From VRUE01 sp033856275 (GTDB lineage Bacteria; Actinomycetota; Thermoleophilia; Solirubrobacterales; 70-9), in contig JAWVFJ010000024.1 of NCBI GenBank assembly GCA_033856275.1, positions 1 to 64,000 of the forward strand: a stretch of DNA of 64,000 bases, given 5' to 3'. This document shows, piece after piece, positions 18,025 through 26,753 of this stretch; position 1 is the first letter of the stretch; each line of letters opens with the position of its first letter. The notes beneath the pieces were generated by a model, which saw only the letters and a program-made list of their open reading frames with translations, made no database searches and had not been told where the DNA came from. The translations under genes were made by a program, and so were the position numbers.

Positions 18025-18687
18025 CTATTTAATAAAGCCCCCTACTATTTCTCCAGCTTCGGTTTCAGCGTCGGATAGGGCCGTGCCTGAGTATGAACCA
18101 TCTTCTTTTTTACCGAGCACAGTACAGGTACCAGATGCTGTGTATTTGATTTTCGAGACGCTCGCGGCCACTTTGACTAACTTGGGTGTCGTCGCCAGGT
18201 TCGTGAACGTGATCGAGCTTAGTTCTTGGTTTTCCGCCGGCGCTTTTTCTATATTTTCAGGACCGGTAACTTCTATCTTGCATCCGGTCGCTTCGAATTC
18301 GATCTTTTTACCTGCTGGGCAATTCACGCTCGCCGTTCCCGTGAACGGACCGACTCCAGTCGGTTGATTGAACGTGTATGTGCACCCATTCGTTTTTACG
18401 ATCACACCCGAAACGCCAAGGAACGTACATTCGCTATATGCCGGTGCAACCGTCACTGTTTTCTGTGGCGAAGGTACAAATTTCGTTCCCGTGAACGTGG
18501 CTTTTTTGCATTCAATGGTGCCGATGAGACCGGCAGTAAATTTATGTACGCCTTCGTTTTTTGCTATGACCCTTGCCGTGCCTTCGGCTTCATGGAAGAA
18601 TTCCGCCGCCGAAGCCGCCGAAGCGGTCACCGCGCTCATTGCTACGGCTATGACAAGAACCAGTCCTGATATTTTGATTAATCGCAC
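18025..18687 (-). CDS. small secreted protein, function unknown
   Basis: A 220-residue protein from GTG 18687, with AAAGGAG 6 nt upstream. The signal peptide is clear (MRLIKISGLVLVIAVAMSAVTASAASA). The mature part is Thr-, Lys- and Cys-rich with beta-strand pattern (GLIGTIECKKATFTGTKF, VAPAYSECTFLGVSGVIVKTNGCTYTFNQPTG, SVNCPAGKKIEFEATGCKIEVTG). Its evenly placed Cys suggest disulfide-stabilised beta-sandwich. Base composition is distinctly lower in G+C than neighbouring genes. No family name can be given. It stands alone with 180-200 bp on each side. Confidence 0.7.
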   Translation of the reverse strand: MRLIKISGLVLVIAVAMSAVTASAASAAEFFHEAEGTARVIAKNEGVHKFTAGLIGTIECKKATFTGTKFVPSPQKTVTVAPAYSECTFLGVSGVIVKTNGCTYTFNQPTGVGPFTGTASVNCPAGKKIEFEATGCKIEVTGPENIEKAPAENQELSSITFTNLATTPKLVKVAASVSKIKYTASGTCTVLGKKEDGSYSGTALSDAETEAGEIVGGFIK

Positions 18688-18889
18688 TGACTTCTCCTTT
18701 CCAGCGGGCCTCCCCCGCCGGTTTTAGTAGCGGTTGGCGCACCGAGGCCTTGAGCATGCGGTCGGCGCGCCTCCTGCCCGAATCCCTCGGGTCGGAAAGC
18801 GCTTTACCCGGACCGGGAAGTTTTAATCATGAGAATCTAAATTTCTGCGGATGCTCTACAACGGTCCAGACCTTCCTCTGCAAATCGCC

Positions 18890-19312
18890 CTAACGCCAGG
18901 TATATCCCGACTCGATCGCCTTGGCGTAGGCGCCGTGGACCGTGCCGCGCGGTCTCTGCCCGACGATCCCATAAGCCTCGACCATCGCCCGTGCGAGCGT
19001 CGCCTTGAAGGTCCTGCCGTGCCAGGCGTGCGGCTCGGCGGCGCGTCCGACGTGCAGGTGCACGAGCTCGTGGAGCAGCGTCTCGAGAACGTCGCCGGCG
19101 CAGATGCCGGGGTACGCGGTAACCGAGAGGCGGAACTGGCTCGGCACGGCGAAGCCGACCCGGTTTGGCCGCCGACGCGCTCGCCGGACCTTGAGCTCGG
19201 GCTCGCGCGTTGCCAGCGGCCCGCCGGCGAAGACCGGCAGCGCCCGCAGCCTCCCCATCTCCTCGTGGAGGTCGACCCCCGCGACGATGAAGTAAGAGCG
19301 ATCGCGCTTCAA
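18890..19312 (-). CDS. SprT-like zinc metalloprotease domain protein
   Basis: 140 residues with the zinc-protease motif HELVH (LLHELVHLHVG) and the downstream HAWHGRTFK, which supplies the third ligand in the SprT family. No C-terminal zinc ribbon is present, so this is a minimal form. It begins 11 bp after the response regulator stop on the same strand and is probably co-transcribed with the two-component system. Substrate unknown; SprT-like proteases of eukaryotes act on DNA-protein crosslinks, but the bacterial role is unclear. Confidence 0.8.
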   Translation of the reverse strand: MKRDRSYFIVAGVDLHEEMGRLRALPVFAGGPLATREPELKVRRARRRPNRVGFAVPSQFRLSVTAYPGICAGDVLETLLHELVHLHVGRAAEPHAWHGRTFKATLARAMVEAYGIVGQRPRGTVHGAYAKAIESGYTWR

Positions 19313-19323
19313 GCCGGGCCGAG

Positions 19324-20031
<708 letters not shown>

Positions 20032-20101
20032 CGCCACACCCGATCGCGCTTCCCTCGCGGCGCAAAGAACCAGATATGCACGCTTGCTCGCTCCGCGCTC
20101 A

Positions 20102-21400
20102 TCAAGCCACCGGGGTCGGGCTCGGCTGCGAAATCGGCAGGCGGACCCAGAACGTGCTGCCCCGGCCCTCGACCGAAGTGGCCCCCATCTCGCCGCCCAT
20201 CACGTCGACCATGCGGCGGGCGATTGCGAGGCCGAGGCCGAAGCCCTCCTGCTTGCGCGTCTCGCTACGACGGTAGAAGCGCTCGAAGACGCGCTCGATC
20301 TCCGCCGCGGGGATGCCTGTTCCTGTGTCGATTACCTCCATTATTACGTCCGCCTTGCCATCGCGGCGGCCGCGAACGGTAACGGTGCCGGGGGGTGGCG
20401 TGTTCTTGAAGGCGTTGGTGAGCAAGCCAATCATCACCTGGCGCAGCAGGGTCGGGTCGGCCTTGGCGGCAAGATCGGGCTCGACTTCGACGTAGAGGTC
20501 GACGTGTTTGCGCGGCTCGACGGCGGCGACTACATCGCGGATCGCGATCGGCACGTCCACCACCTCGGTCTCCCCCGCGCCCAGCGACTCGACCCGGGCG
20601 AGGGTGAGCAGAGCCTGGGTGAGGCGGCTCATCCGATCGGCGTCGTCGGCGAGTCGGGTGAGGAAGTGGTCGCGTGCCTTCGGGTCGTCCTTGGCGCCAT
20701 CCTGGAGGACCTCGATCGCTCCCGAGATTCCGGCAAGCGGGTTGCGCAACTCGTGCGCAGCGTTGGAGACGAAATCGGCTTCGGCGAACTCACGGCGCAT
20801 CTCTTCGGTGCGGTCGCGGACGACGGCTAGGACCGCGCGCTCATCGGGAAGCGCACGCGCCTGCATCGCGAAGGCACGATCGCCGATGCGCAGCGCGGGG
20901 TGAGCGGCGAAGCCGACCTCGGCGGCGCGGTGGAGGTATGGCCGTATTACCTCCGGCGGCCGGCCGCCCTCGAGCAGGTCCGTCGCGGCACTGTTGGAGA
21001 AGCGCACCGGGCCTTCATCGTCGACGACCATCACCGCGTCGGTAAGGCCCTCGAAGATCGCCTCGAGCTTGTTGCGGTCCGCGGTCAGCACGCCGAAGCT
21101 CTCCTTCAGCGAGGCGCGCATCGAGTCGAGGGCGCGGGCGAGTTCGCCGATCTCGTCGCGAGCGCCGACCCGCAGCGGCGCGTCGAAGGACCCCGAAGCC
21201 ATTTCGTTGGCCGCCTGAGCGAGGCGCGAGACGCGGTGGGTGATCGCAACCGCGATTAGGAAGCCGGCGAGGACGCCGATCAGCACCGCGACGACGAGGG
21301 CCTGCTGGTTATCGCCGAAGAGGTAGACGCTGAAAGCGGTGATCAGCGACACCGCCGCGAAGGCGCCCGCCAGCCACAACCGCATCCCGATGCGTCTCAT
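20102..21400 (-). CDS. sensor histidine kinase (HAMP-PAS-HisKA-HATPase)
   Basis: 432 residues. Two N-terminal membrane helices (about 8-26 and 32-52) with almost no periplasmic loop are followed by HAMP (VSRLAQAANEMASGSFDAPLRVGARDEIGELA), a PAS domain (LEAIFEGLTDAVMVVDDEG), the HisKA helix with the phospho-His in SNAAHELRNPLAGISG, and the ATPase with N box (MIGLLTNAFKNTPP), G1 (DTGTGIPAAEIERVFERFYR) and G2 (GFGLGLAIARRMV). The lack of an extracellular domain suggests membrane or cytoplasmic sensing, as in PhoR-type kinases. It is first in the operon with its regulator. Confidence 0.93.
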   Translation of the reverse strand: MRRIGMRLWLAGAFAAVSLITAFSVYLFGDNQQALVVAVLIGVLAGFLIAVAITHRVSRLAQAANEMASGSFDAPLRVGARDEIGELARALDSMRASLKESFGVLTADRNKLEAIFEGLTDAVMVVDDEGPVRFSNSAATDLLEGGRPPEVIRPYLHRAAEVGFAAHPALRIGDRAFAMQARALPDERAVLAVVRDRTEEMRREFAEADFVSNAAHELRNPLAGISGAIEVLQDGAKDDPKARDHFLTRLADDADRMSRLTQALLTLARVESLGAGETEVVDVPIAIRDVVAAVEPRKHVDLYVEVEPDLAAKADPTLLRQVMIGLLTNAFKNTPPPGTVTVRGRRDGKADVIMEVIDTGTGIPAAEIERVFERFYRRSETRKQEGFGLGLAIARRMVDVMGGEMGATSVEGRGSTFWVRLPISQPSPTPVA

Positions 21401-21450
21401 GAAGAGTTACTAACACAAAACGAATCTGGGTCGCATGGGAGAATCGGTCG

Positions 21451-22179
21451 GTGCGGACATTGGTCTTCATTCCGGCATGGAACGAGGAGGACTCGGTAGC
21501 GGCCGTGATCGCGGACGTGCGCGAGTGCCTGCCCGAAGCCGATCTGCTCGTGATCGACGACGGCTCGACCGACGCGACCGCGGCGCGGGCGAGAGAGGCC
21601 GGCGCGCTCGTCGCCTCCCTGCCCTTCAACCAGGGCCTGGGGGCGGCGCTGCAGACCGGCTATTTGCACGCCCTGCGCGAGGGATATGAGGCCTGTACCC
21701 ACCTCGATGCCGATGGACAGCATCCACCGCGCGAGGTCGCTCGCTTGCTGGAGGAGATTTACGCCGACCGGGCCGACCTGGTGATCGGATCGCGCTACCG
21801 CGATCCCGGCAAAGCCGAGAGCGACGACTACAAGCCGACGCTTTCGCGGCGGATCGGGACGGGCGTCTTCCGCTTCTTCCTAACCCTGGCGACGCGCCAG
21901 CGCTTCACCGACACGACCAGCGGCATGCGGGCGGCGAACCGCAAGGTGATGAAGCTGTTCAGCGAGCACTACTCGCCCGACTTTGCCGAGATCGAGTCTC
22001 TGCAGCTCGCCGTGCGCGAGGGCCTGCGGGTCGAGGAGCTGCCGGTGCGGATGCTCGAGCGTGCGGGGGGCAGCTCCTTCCTGACGCCGCTGCGCTCGGC
22101 TTTCTTCATCTTCAAGGGCCTGATCGTCCTGATCGTCGGCCAGTTCCGGCCCCGCCACGCCGAGGCGAGCGAGCGATGA
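21451..22179 (+). CDS. family 2 glycosyltransferase
   Basis: 242 residues from GTG 21451. The GT-A fold of dolichol-phosphate-mannose-synthase type is visible: VFIPAWNEEDSVAAVI, the nucleotide-binding DDGSTDATA, the acceptor segment NQGLGAALQTGY and the metal-binding DADGQHPP. C-terminal FIFKGLIVLIV is a hydrophobic segment. It probably transfers a sugar to a polyprenyl phosphate or a glycolipid at the membrane. Its stop overlaps the DUF2304 start by ATGA, an association seen for polyprenyl-phosphate glycosyltransferases. Confidence 0.9.
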   Translation: MRTLVFIPAWNEEDSVAAVIADVRECLPEADLLVIDDGSTDATAARAREAGALVASLPFNQGLGAALQTGYLHALREGYEACTHLDADGQHPPREVARLLEEIYADRADLVIGSRYRDPGKAESDDYKPTLSRRIGTGVFRFFLTLATRQRFTDTTSGMRAANRKVMKLFSEHYSPDFAEIESLQLAVREGLRVEELPVRMLERAGGSSFLTPLRSAFFIFKGLIVLIVGQFRPRHAEASER

Positions 22180-22607
22180 GCGCGTTCGTGCTGGCGGCAA
22201 GCCAGGACCCCAAGGTCCACCTCACCTCGCAGACGCGGATCATCGCCGCGGTCCTCGCGCTCGCCTTCATGGCGTTGGTACTCGAGTTGATCCGCCGCGA
22301 CAAGCTGCAGGAGCGCTTCAGCGTCGTCTGGTTCGTCGCTGGGCTGGGAATGCTGCTCGGCGCCGCTTTCCCCAGCCTGCTGACCCTGGTAGCCGACGCG
22401 ATGGGAGTGCGGGACACCAATGTGGCCCTCTTCTCGATCGTGCTCTTCTTCCTGCTCGGCCTGGCGCTCAACTTCAGCGTGACGATGTCCCGCCAGGCGG
22501 CCCAGATCACCCGCCTCGCCCAAGAGCGGGCACTGGAGAAGGCGCGCGCTCAGGCCAGCTCAGGCGAAAACGGCAGTAAGACGGAAGGCGAGCGCCTCGA
22601 GAGCTAG
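22176..22607 (+). CDS. DUF2304 membrane protein
   Basis: 143 residues with three hydrophobic helices (IIAAVLALAFMALVLELI, FSVVWFVAGLGMLLGAAF, LFSIVLFFLLGLALNFSV), then a cytoplasmic basic coiled tail ending EGERLES. This is the usual DUF2304 layout. Translationally coupled to the glycosyltransferase, so it is likely a partner in the same membrane step. The last 48 bp overlap the 3' end of holB on the other strand. Confidence 0.8.
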   Translation: MSAFVLAASQDPKVHLTSQTRIIAAVLALAFMALVLELIRRDKLQERFSVVWFVAGLGMLLGAAFPSLLTLVADAMGVRDTNVALFSIVLFFLLGLALNFSVTMSRQAAQITRLAQERALEKARAQASSGENGSKTEGERLES

Positions 22608-23723
22608 CTCCTCGGAGACGTTGAGGTCGAGGCGGCGGCGGGTGTCCTGAACCAGTTCGGCGGCGCGGCGAGGGCGGGCGGGATCGAGAGCCGCGGCGCT
22701 CGATTCAATGTCGGTCAGACGGTCACGGTTGTAAGCAACGTCGGCGGCGCCAGAAGCTGTCGCAGCGAGATCTCGGAACCAGGTCGTGGCCAGCTCGAGG
22801 CCAAGGTCGAGGGTCTCCGTGCGGCGGCGGCGACCCACTCGTTTTGCTTCGTCCGTGATGTCCTTGGTGCTGCGCTTCACTCCAGCTTCGGCTTCCTCTT
22901 CGAGGATCTCGCGAGTCGCCGCTTCGGCTTCATCGCCCACAGACTCGGCGGCCTTGAGCAGCTGGCTCCAGGCCGGGGGGGCCGTCGGGGGAGACTCGCC
23001 GGACGCACTTGCGTACTGAGTGTCCGGCGAGTCCCCCCCGACGGCCCTTCCCAGTTCTAGGGCTGCCGCACGGAGCGCTCGGCCGGAGTCAGAGAGGAGG
23101 AAGCGGGCGCGAGCGAGATCGCCAGCCGAAAGACGCGCCGCAGCGGCAAGCTCATCCGGAAGGGTTTCAGCACCCAGGGCCGCTTCTACGGCTTCCGGTG
23201 GCAGCGGAGCAAAATCAATTGGCTGGCAGCGAGAGGCAATCGTTTCCAGGAGGGCGGAAGGTTCAGAGGTGAGGAGCAGGATGTGGACGAAGTCGGGGGG
23301 CTCCTCGAGAGTCTTGAGCAGCGCGTTTTGGCTCTCGTCGCGCATCTGCTCGGCGGCCTCGACTACGAAGACTCGCTTCTCGCCTTCGAAAGGACGGTAG
23401 GAAGCAGCCCTTATGACGAGCTCTCGGACCTCATCGACCATGTGTTGAGCACCACGGGGCCTGAGCCAGACGAGATCGGGATGTGGCGAAGGGTCGAGGA
23501 GGGCACGGCGGCGGGCATCGTCGGGGTCGCCAGCCCCGGTGGCGAGGATCTCTGCGGAGAACGCGCGAGCGACCGTGGACTTGCCCGCGCCACGCGGCCC
23601 GCGGAAGAGATACGCATGGGACGGCCCCGACGCAAGGGCGGCGCTGAGAGCCACCCGCGCCCGCGGCTGATGCTCGGTGCTGCTCTCAATTGATTGAAGG
23701 TTTGTCGGGGTCACGGCGCCCAC
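22560..23723 (-). CDS. holB: DNA polymerase III delta' subunit
   Basis: 387 residues. AAA+ clamp-loader fold: P-loop GPRGAGKST, Walker-B-region VFVVEAAEQM, NALLKTLEEPP sensor loop, SRCQ motif. The zinc-module cysteines of the E. coli type are absent. Residues about 226-249 (AVGGDSPDTQYASASGESPPTAPPA) are encoded by a long palindrome and look like an inserted segment. The GTG at 23723 lies within the stem of another palindrome (23690-23737); the next in-frame GTG at 23714 sits in its loop and could be the real start. Third gene of topA-tmk-holB, 6 bp after tmk. Confidence 0.9.
   Translation of the reverse strand: MGAVTPTNLQSIESSTEHQPRARVALSAALASGPSHAYLFRGPRGAGKSTVARAFSAEILATGAGDPDDARRRALLDPSPHPDLVWLRPRGAQHMVDEVRELVIRAASYRPFEGEKRVFVVEAAEQMRDESQNALLKTLEEPPDFVHILLLTSEPSALLETIASRCQPIDFAPLPPEAVEAALGAETLPDELAAAARLSAGDLARARFLLSDSGRALRAAALELGRAVGGDSPDTQYASASGESPPTAPPAWSQLLKAAESVGDEAEAATREILEEEAEAGVKRSTKDITDEAKRVGRRRRTETLDLGLELATTWFRDLAATASGAADVAYNRDRLTDIESSAAALDPARPRRAAELVQDTRRRLDLNVSEELALEALAFRLTAVFA
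22979..23047. repeat. 69-bp palindrome inserted in frame in holB
   Basis: Arms 22979-23004 and 23022-23047 (26 nt each) pair at 25 of 26 positions around a 17-nt loop. The left arm starts GGGCCGTCGGGGG and ends CTCGCCGGAC. It is wholly inside the holB coding frame and adds about 23 residues without a stop. A related sequence, same orientation and same frame, is in nuoG (55492-55598): both encode a GxSPDT peptide. Confidence 0.9.
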
Positions 23724-23737
23724 AAACCTTCAATCAA
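23690..23737. repeat. perfect 16-bp inverted repeat across the tmk-holB junction
   Basis: TTGATTGAAGGTTTGT (23690-23705) and ACAAACCTTCAATCAA (23722-23737) are perfectly complementary, with a 16-nt loop. On the minus-strand mRNA the first arm holds the last tmk codons and stop, and the second encodes the HolB N-terminus (TNLQSI). The hairpin would place holB initiation in or near its stem and loop, so it may limit or couple holB translation. Confidence 0.9.
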
Positions 23738-24326
23738 CCTGAGCATGCGCTCGGACGGCGCCGATCACGCGCTCGTGGACCTCGTCGATGCTGCCGTTGC
23801 CGTCGACGACGACGACGCGGTCGGAGGCGATCTTGGCGATTTCCTCGTAGGCCTCGGCGACGGCGCGCTGCAGCTCGACGCCCTCTGACTCGAAGCGATC
23901 GCTGCCCTCGGCACGGCCCAAGCCCGTCTCCGGGTCGACGCGGAGCAGCACGGTGACGTCCGGCCAGAGACCCTCGGTGGCTGCATCGGTGAGCGAGATC
24001 ACCTCGGGGGCGCCGAGGCCGCGGGCGGCGCCCTGGTAGGCGACGCTAGAGTCGGCGAAGCGGTCGGAGACGACATCGCGGCCGGCCTCAAGTGCCGGGC
24101 GGATCACCCGCGCGGTGAGGTCGGCCCGGGCGGCGAGGAAGAGCAAGAGCTCGGCAAGCAGGTCAAGCTCCAGCTCGGGGTCGGCGAGCAGGCTACGAAT
24201 CTTCTCCGCCGCCTCGGTTCCGCCCGGCTCGCGGATCAGCAAGGTCTCGGGGCCGAGCTTTTCGGCCAGCAGCTTCGCCTGCGTGCTCTTGCCGGAACCG
24301 TCGATCCCCTCCAAGGAGACGAACAA
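23730..24326 (-). CDS. tmk: thymidylate kinase
   Basis: 198 residues; phosphorylates dTMP to dTDP. P-loop GIDGSGKST at the N-terminus (FVSLEGIDGSGKSTQAK), dTMP-binding REPGGTEAAEKIR, the DR motif in VVSDRFADSSVAYQG and the LID region DPETGLGRAEGSDRFESEG. Family-typical length. The start is TTG 24326, 12 bp after topA. Lies in the replication cluster topA-tmk-holB on the minus strand. Confidence 0.95.
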   Translation of the reverse strand: MFVSLEGIDGSGKSTQAKLLAEKLGPETLLIREPGGTEAAEKIRSLLADPELELDLLAELLLFLAARADLTARVIRPALEAGRDVVSDRFADSSVAYQGAARGLGAPEVISLTDAATEGLWPDVTVLLRVDPETGLGRAEGSDRFESEGVELQRAVAEAYEEIAKIASDRVVVVDGNGSIDEVHERVIGAVRAHAQVD

Positions 24327-24338
24327 CGCCGCGGGACC

Positions 24339-26618
24339 TCAGCCTTTGGCCGCGGCCTTGGCGCGTTTGCGACCGCGGGTGGCGGTGTCGGCTTTGCTCG
24401 CGACCTTCGCCTTTTTCGCTTTCGCCGGGGCCTTGTCCACATCACCCTCGGGCAGGGGCTGCTCCGCCATCGCTTCCTTGGCCGCTTTCGCCGCTTCGCG
24501 TTCGGCGCGGCGTTTCTTCATCTCCTGCATCGACTCGCAGTCGTCGTTGAGGCAGAGGTTCCAGGGGCGGCCGCGGAAGGGCTGGACTTTCAGCCGCGGC
24601 GTCTCGCCGCAGATCGAGCAGCGTTCCTCGAGTTTGAAGACATCGCCGCGCTGGGGCAGCGGGAAGGTCTGGTCGCAGGACTCCGGATCGTCGAGGGTCC
24701 AGCCGCTGCAGCCGACGAAGCGCTTTCCCGACTTCTTGGCGCGGATCACGCGCAGCATGTGGGGCGAGCCGTCCTCCTTGGTGCGGCCTGCTTCTTCGCA
24801 GACCTTGCAGGGCCCGAGGATGCGGTCCTCGTCCATGCCCTTCCAGACCACTTTGGCAAGGTCTTCGCGGCTGGCGTCGATCTCCGTCCAAGTGTTGTGG
24901 AGGAGTTCGCGGCTGTCGCCGACGACGCTGTCCTTGGTCATTTCTCCGGCGGCGATCTGGTCCATCTCCGCCTCGAGCTGGGCGGTCATCTCCGGCGTCG
25001 CCATCCGCGGCACATATTTTCTGAACGCCTCGTACATCGCGATCCCGGTCTCGGTCGGAATCGGTGGGTTGCTGTAGACGTAGCCGCGATCGAAGAGCTT
25101 CTTGATGATGTCGGCGCGGGTCGCCTTGGTGCCGAGGCCGCGCTCCTCCATCATCTCGACCAGTTTCGCCTGCGAGATCCGCGAGGGCGGCTGAGTCTCC
25201 TTGTCGACGATCCAGGGCTCGCCGTCGAGCTCGAGCGTCTGGCCCTCCTTCAGCGCCGGGATCTCCTCATCAGAGGAACGGGCGTAGGTGTAGATGCCGG
25301 CGAAGCCGGGGTCGACGACGACCGAGCCGCGCACGAAGTAGGTCTGCGAGCCGGCCTCGATGTCGGCGCGGGTCGACTCGGTGATCATCGGCGGGCTGAA
25401 GGTTGCGAGGAAGCGGCGCACGACCAGTTCGTAGACCCGTTTCTTGGAGCCCTCGAGGGCTCCGGGGTGGATCGCCTGGGTCGGGTATATCGGCGGGTGG
25501 TCCGTCGTCTCTTTCTTGCCGCGGGTGGGCGACAGCTCGCCATCGAGCAGTCCCGAGGCGGCGGAGAACTCCTTGACCCGCACCAGCGCGGTGACCAACT
25601 CGCGCAGCGGCAGCGAGACCGGGTAGACCGTGTTGTCGGTGCGCGGATAGGAGATGAAGCCGTCCATGTAGAGGTCCTCGGCGATCCGCATCGCGGCGGC
25701 GGGGGTGATGCCGAGGCGGCTGGAGGCGTCGGTGGTGAAGGCAGTTGTGTTGAAGGGAGTCGGCGGCTTGCGGGTGTTCTTGCGCGCCGTCACCGACTTG
25801 ACCGTGCCCGGGCCGGCGGTGCCCGCGAAAGCCGCGTCGGCCTCGGCCTTCTCCCAGAACTTGTCGGTCTCGTGGTGGGTCTCGAAGCTGCCATCGGGGT
25901 GCTGGAACTTGGCGAAGAGTTCCCAGAAGGGCTTGGCGACGTGGGCGCGGCGTTCCATCTCGCGCTCGACGATCAGCCCCAGGGTCGGGCTCTGCACGCG
26001 GCCAACCGAGAGGAAGTTGGAGCCGAAGCGGCGGGTGGAGAGTGAGACGGCGCGGGTCAGCGTCGCGCCCCAGAGCAGGTCGATGTCCTGGCGCGCGGCA
26101 CCGGCGTTGGCGAGCGGATAGGAGAGCTCGTCGAGCTCGCCGAAGGCACGCTCGATCTCCTCTTTGGTCAGCGCCGAGTAGCGGGCGCGCTTGATCCGCA
26201 GCGTGCCGGCCTTGGTTTCCTCGCGATTGCCCAGCTCGGGATTGGCGTCGAGCATCTCCTCCAGCGCCTCGAGGCCGATCAGCTCGCCCTCGCGGTCGAA
26301 GTCGGTGGCGATCACCAGTTCGTCGGCTTCTTTGGCGACTTTGCGGATCGCCTTGACGACGTTCTTGTCGGTCGGCTCCTTGATCAACTCGGCGTCGATC
26401 AGGTCGTGCAGGTCGGTCTTCTGCCAGTTCGAGTAGCCCTCGGGGAAGGCGGGCCCGAGCACGTGCCCCTTGAGCCCGATCGTGCGATGGTCGCCGTCGG
26501 CGTCGCTCCACGTGTAGAACGGGACTTTGAAGGTTTTGTCGCTGGTCGCGCTCCCTTTGCTGAGGAAGGTCGCGATCTTCTCGGCGCTGTTGTTCTTCTC
26601 GGTGACGATCAGACGCAT
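24339..26618 (-). CDS. topA: type IA DNA topoisomerase, archaeal-like form
   Basis: 759 residues from ATG 26618. TOPRIM domain: MRLIVTEKNNSAEKIATFL and the acidic triad region ATDFDREGELIG. The active-site Tyr is in DGFISYPRTDNTVYP; other conserved blocks are VGRVQSPTLGLIVEREMERR, TTDASSRLGITPAAAMRIAEDLYMDG and GLGTKATRADIIKKLFDRGYV. Two C-terminal zinc modules follow (CKVCEEAG...CSGW...C; CSICGE...CLNDDC), then a Lys/Ala-rich tail. The N-terminus and TOPRIM resemble archaeal topoisomerase I more than the usual bacterial TopA (LVIVESPAKAKTI type). It relaxes negative supercoils. Heads topA-tmk-holB. Confidence 0.92.
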   Translation of the reverse strand: MRLIVTEKNNSAEKIATFLSKGSATSDKTFKVPFYTWSDADGDHRTIGLKGHVLGPAFPEGYSNWQKTDLHDLIDAELIKEPTDKNVVKAIRKVAKEADELVIATDFDREGELIGLEALEEMLDANPELGNREETKAGTLRIKRARYSALTKEEIERAFGELDELSYPLANAGAARQDIDLLWGATLTRAVSLSTRRFGSNFLSVGRVQSPTLGLIVEREMERRAHVAKPFWELFAKFQHPDGSFETHHETDKFWEKAEADAAFAGTAGPGTVKSVTARKNTRKPPTPFNTTAFTTDASSRLGITPAAAMRIAEDLYMDGFISYPRTDNTVYPVSLPLRELVTALVRVKEFSAASGLLDGELSPTRGKKETTDHPPIYPTQAIHPGALEGSKKRVYELVVRRFLATFSPPMITESTRADIEAGSQTYFVRGSVVVDPGFAGIYTYARSSDEEIPALKEGQTLELDGEPWIVDKETQPPSRISQAKLVEMMEERGLGTKATRADIIKKLFDRGYVYSNPPIPTETGIAMYEAFRKYVPRMATPEMTAQLEAEMDQIAAGEMTKDSVVGDSRELLHNTWTEIDASREDLAKVVWKGMDEDRILGPCKVCEEAGRTKEDGSPHMLRVIRAKKSGKRFVGCSGWTLDDPESCDQTFPLPQRGDVFKLEERCSICGETPRLKVQPFRGRPWNLCLNDDCESMQEMKKRRAEREAAKAAKEAMAEQPLPEGDVDKAPAKAKKAKVASKADTATRGRKRAKAAAKG

Positions 26619-26753
26619 GGGGGCGGCGAGGGTAGCAGGGGCGCTCGGCGGCCCTGACCAGCACAGCGGCAAGGCGAAAAGTCCGCTGCGGCTCTACATA
26701 TTGGGCGCTGGCCTGCCGACCGGGGGTGCAATGGCCGTAGGATCGCGACCTCA

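Noticed and set aside
24759..26045. Plus-strand open frame of 428 codons opposite topA
   Set aside because: Its composition (Asp/Arg/Gly/His runs) is that of an antisense shadow; topA is strongly supported.
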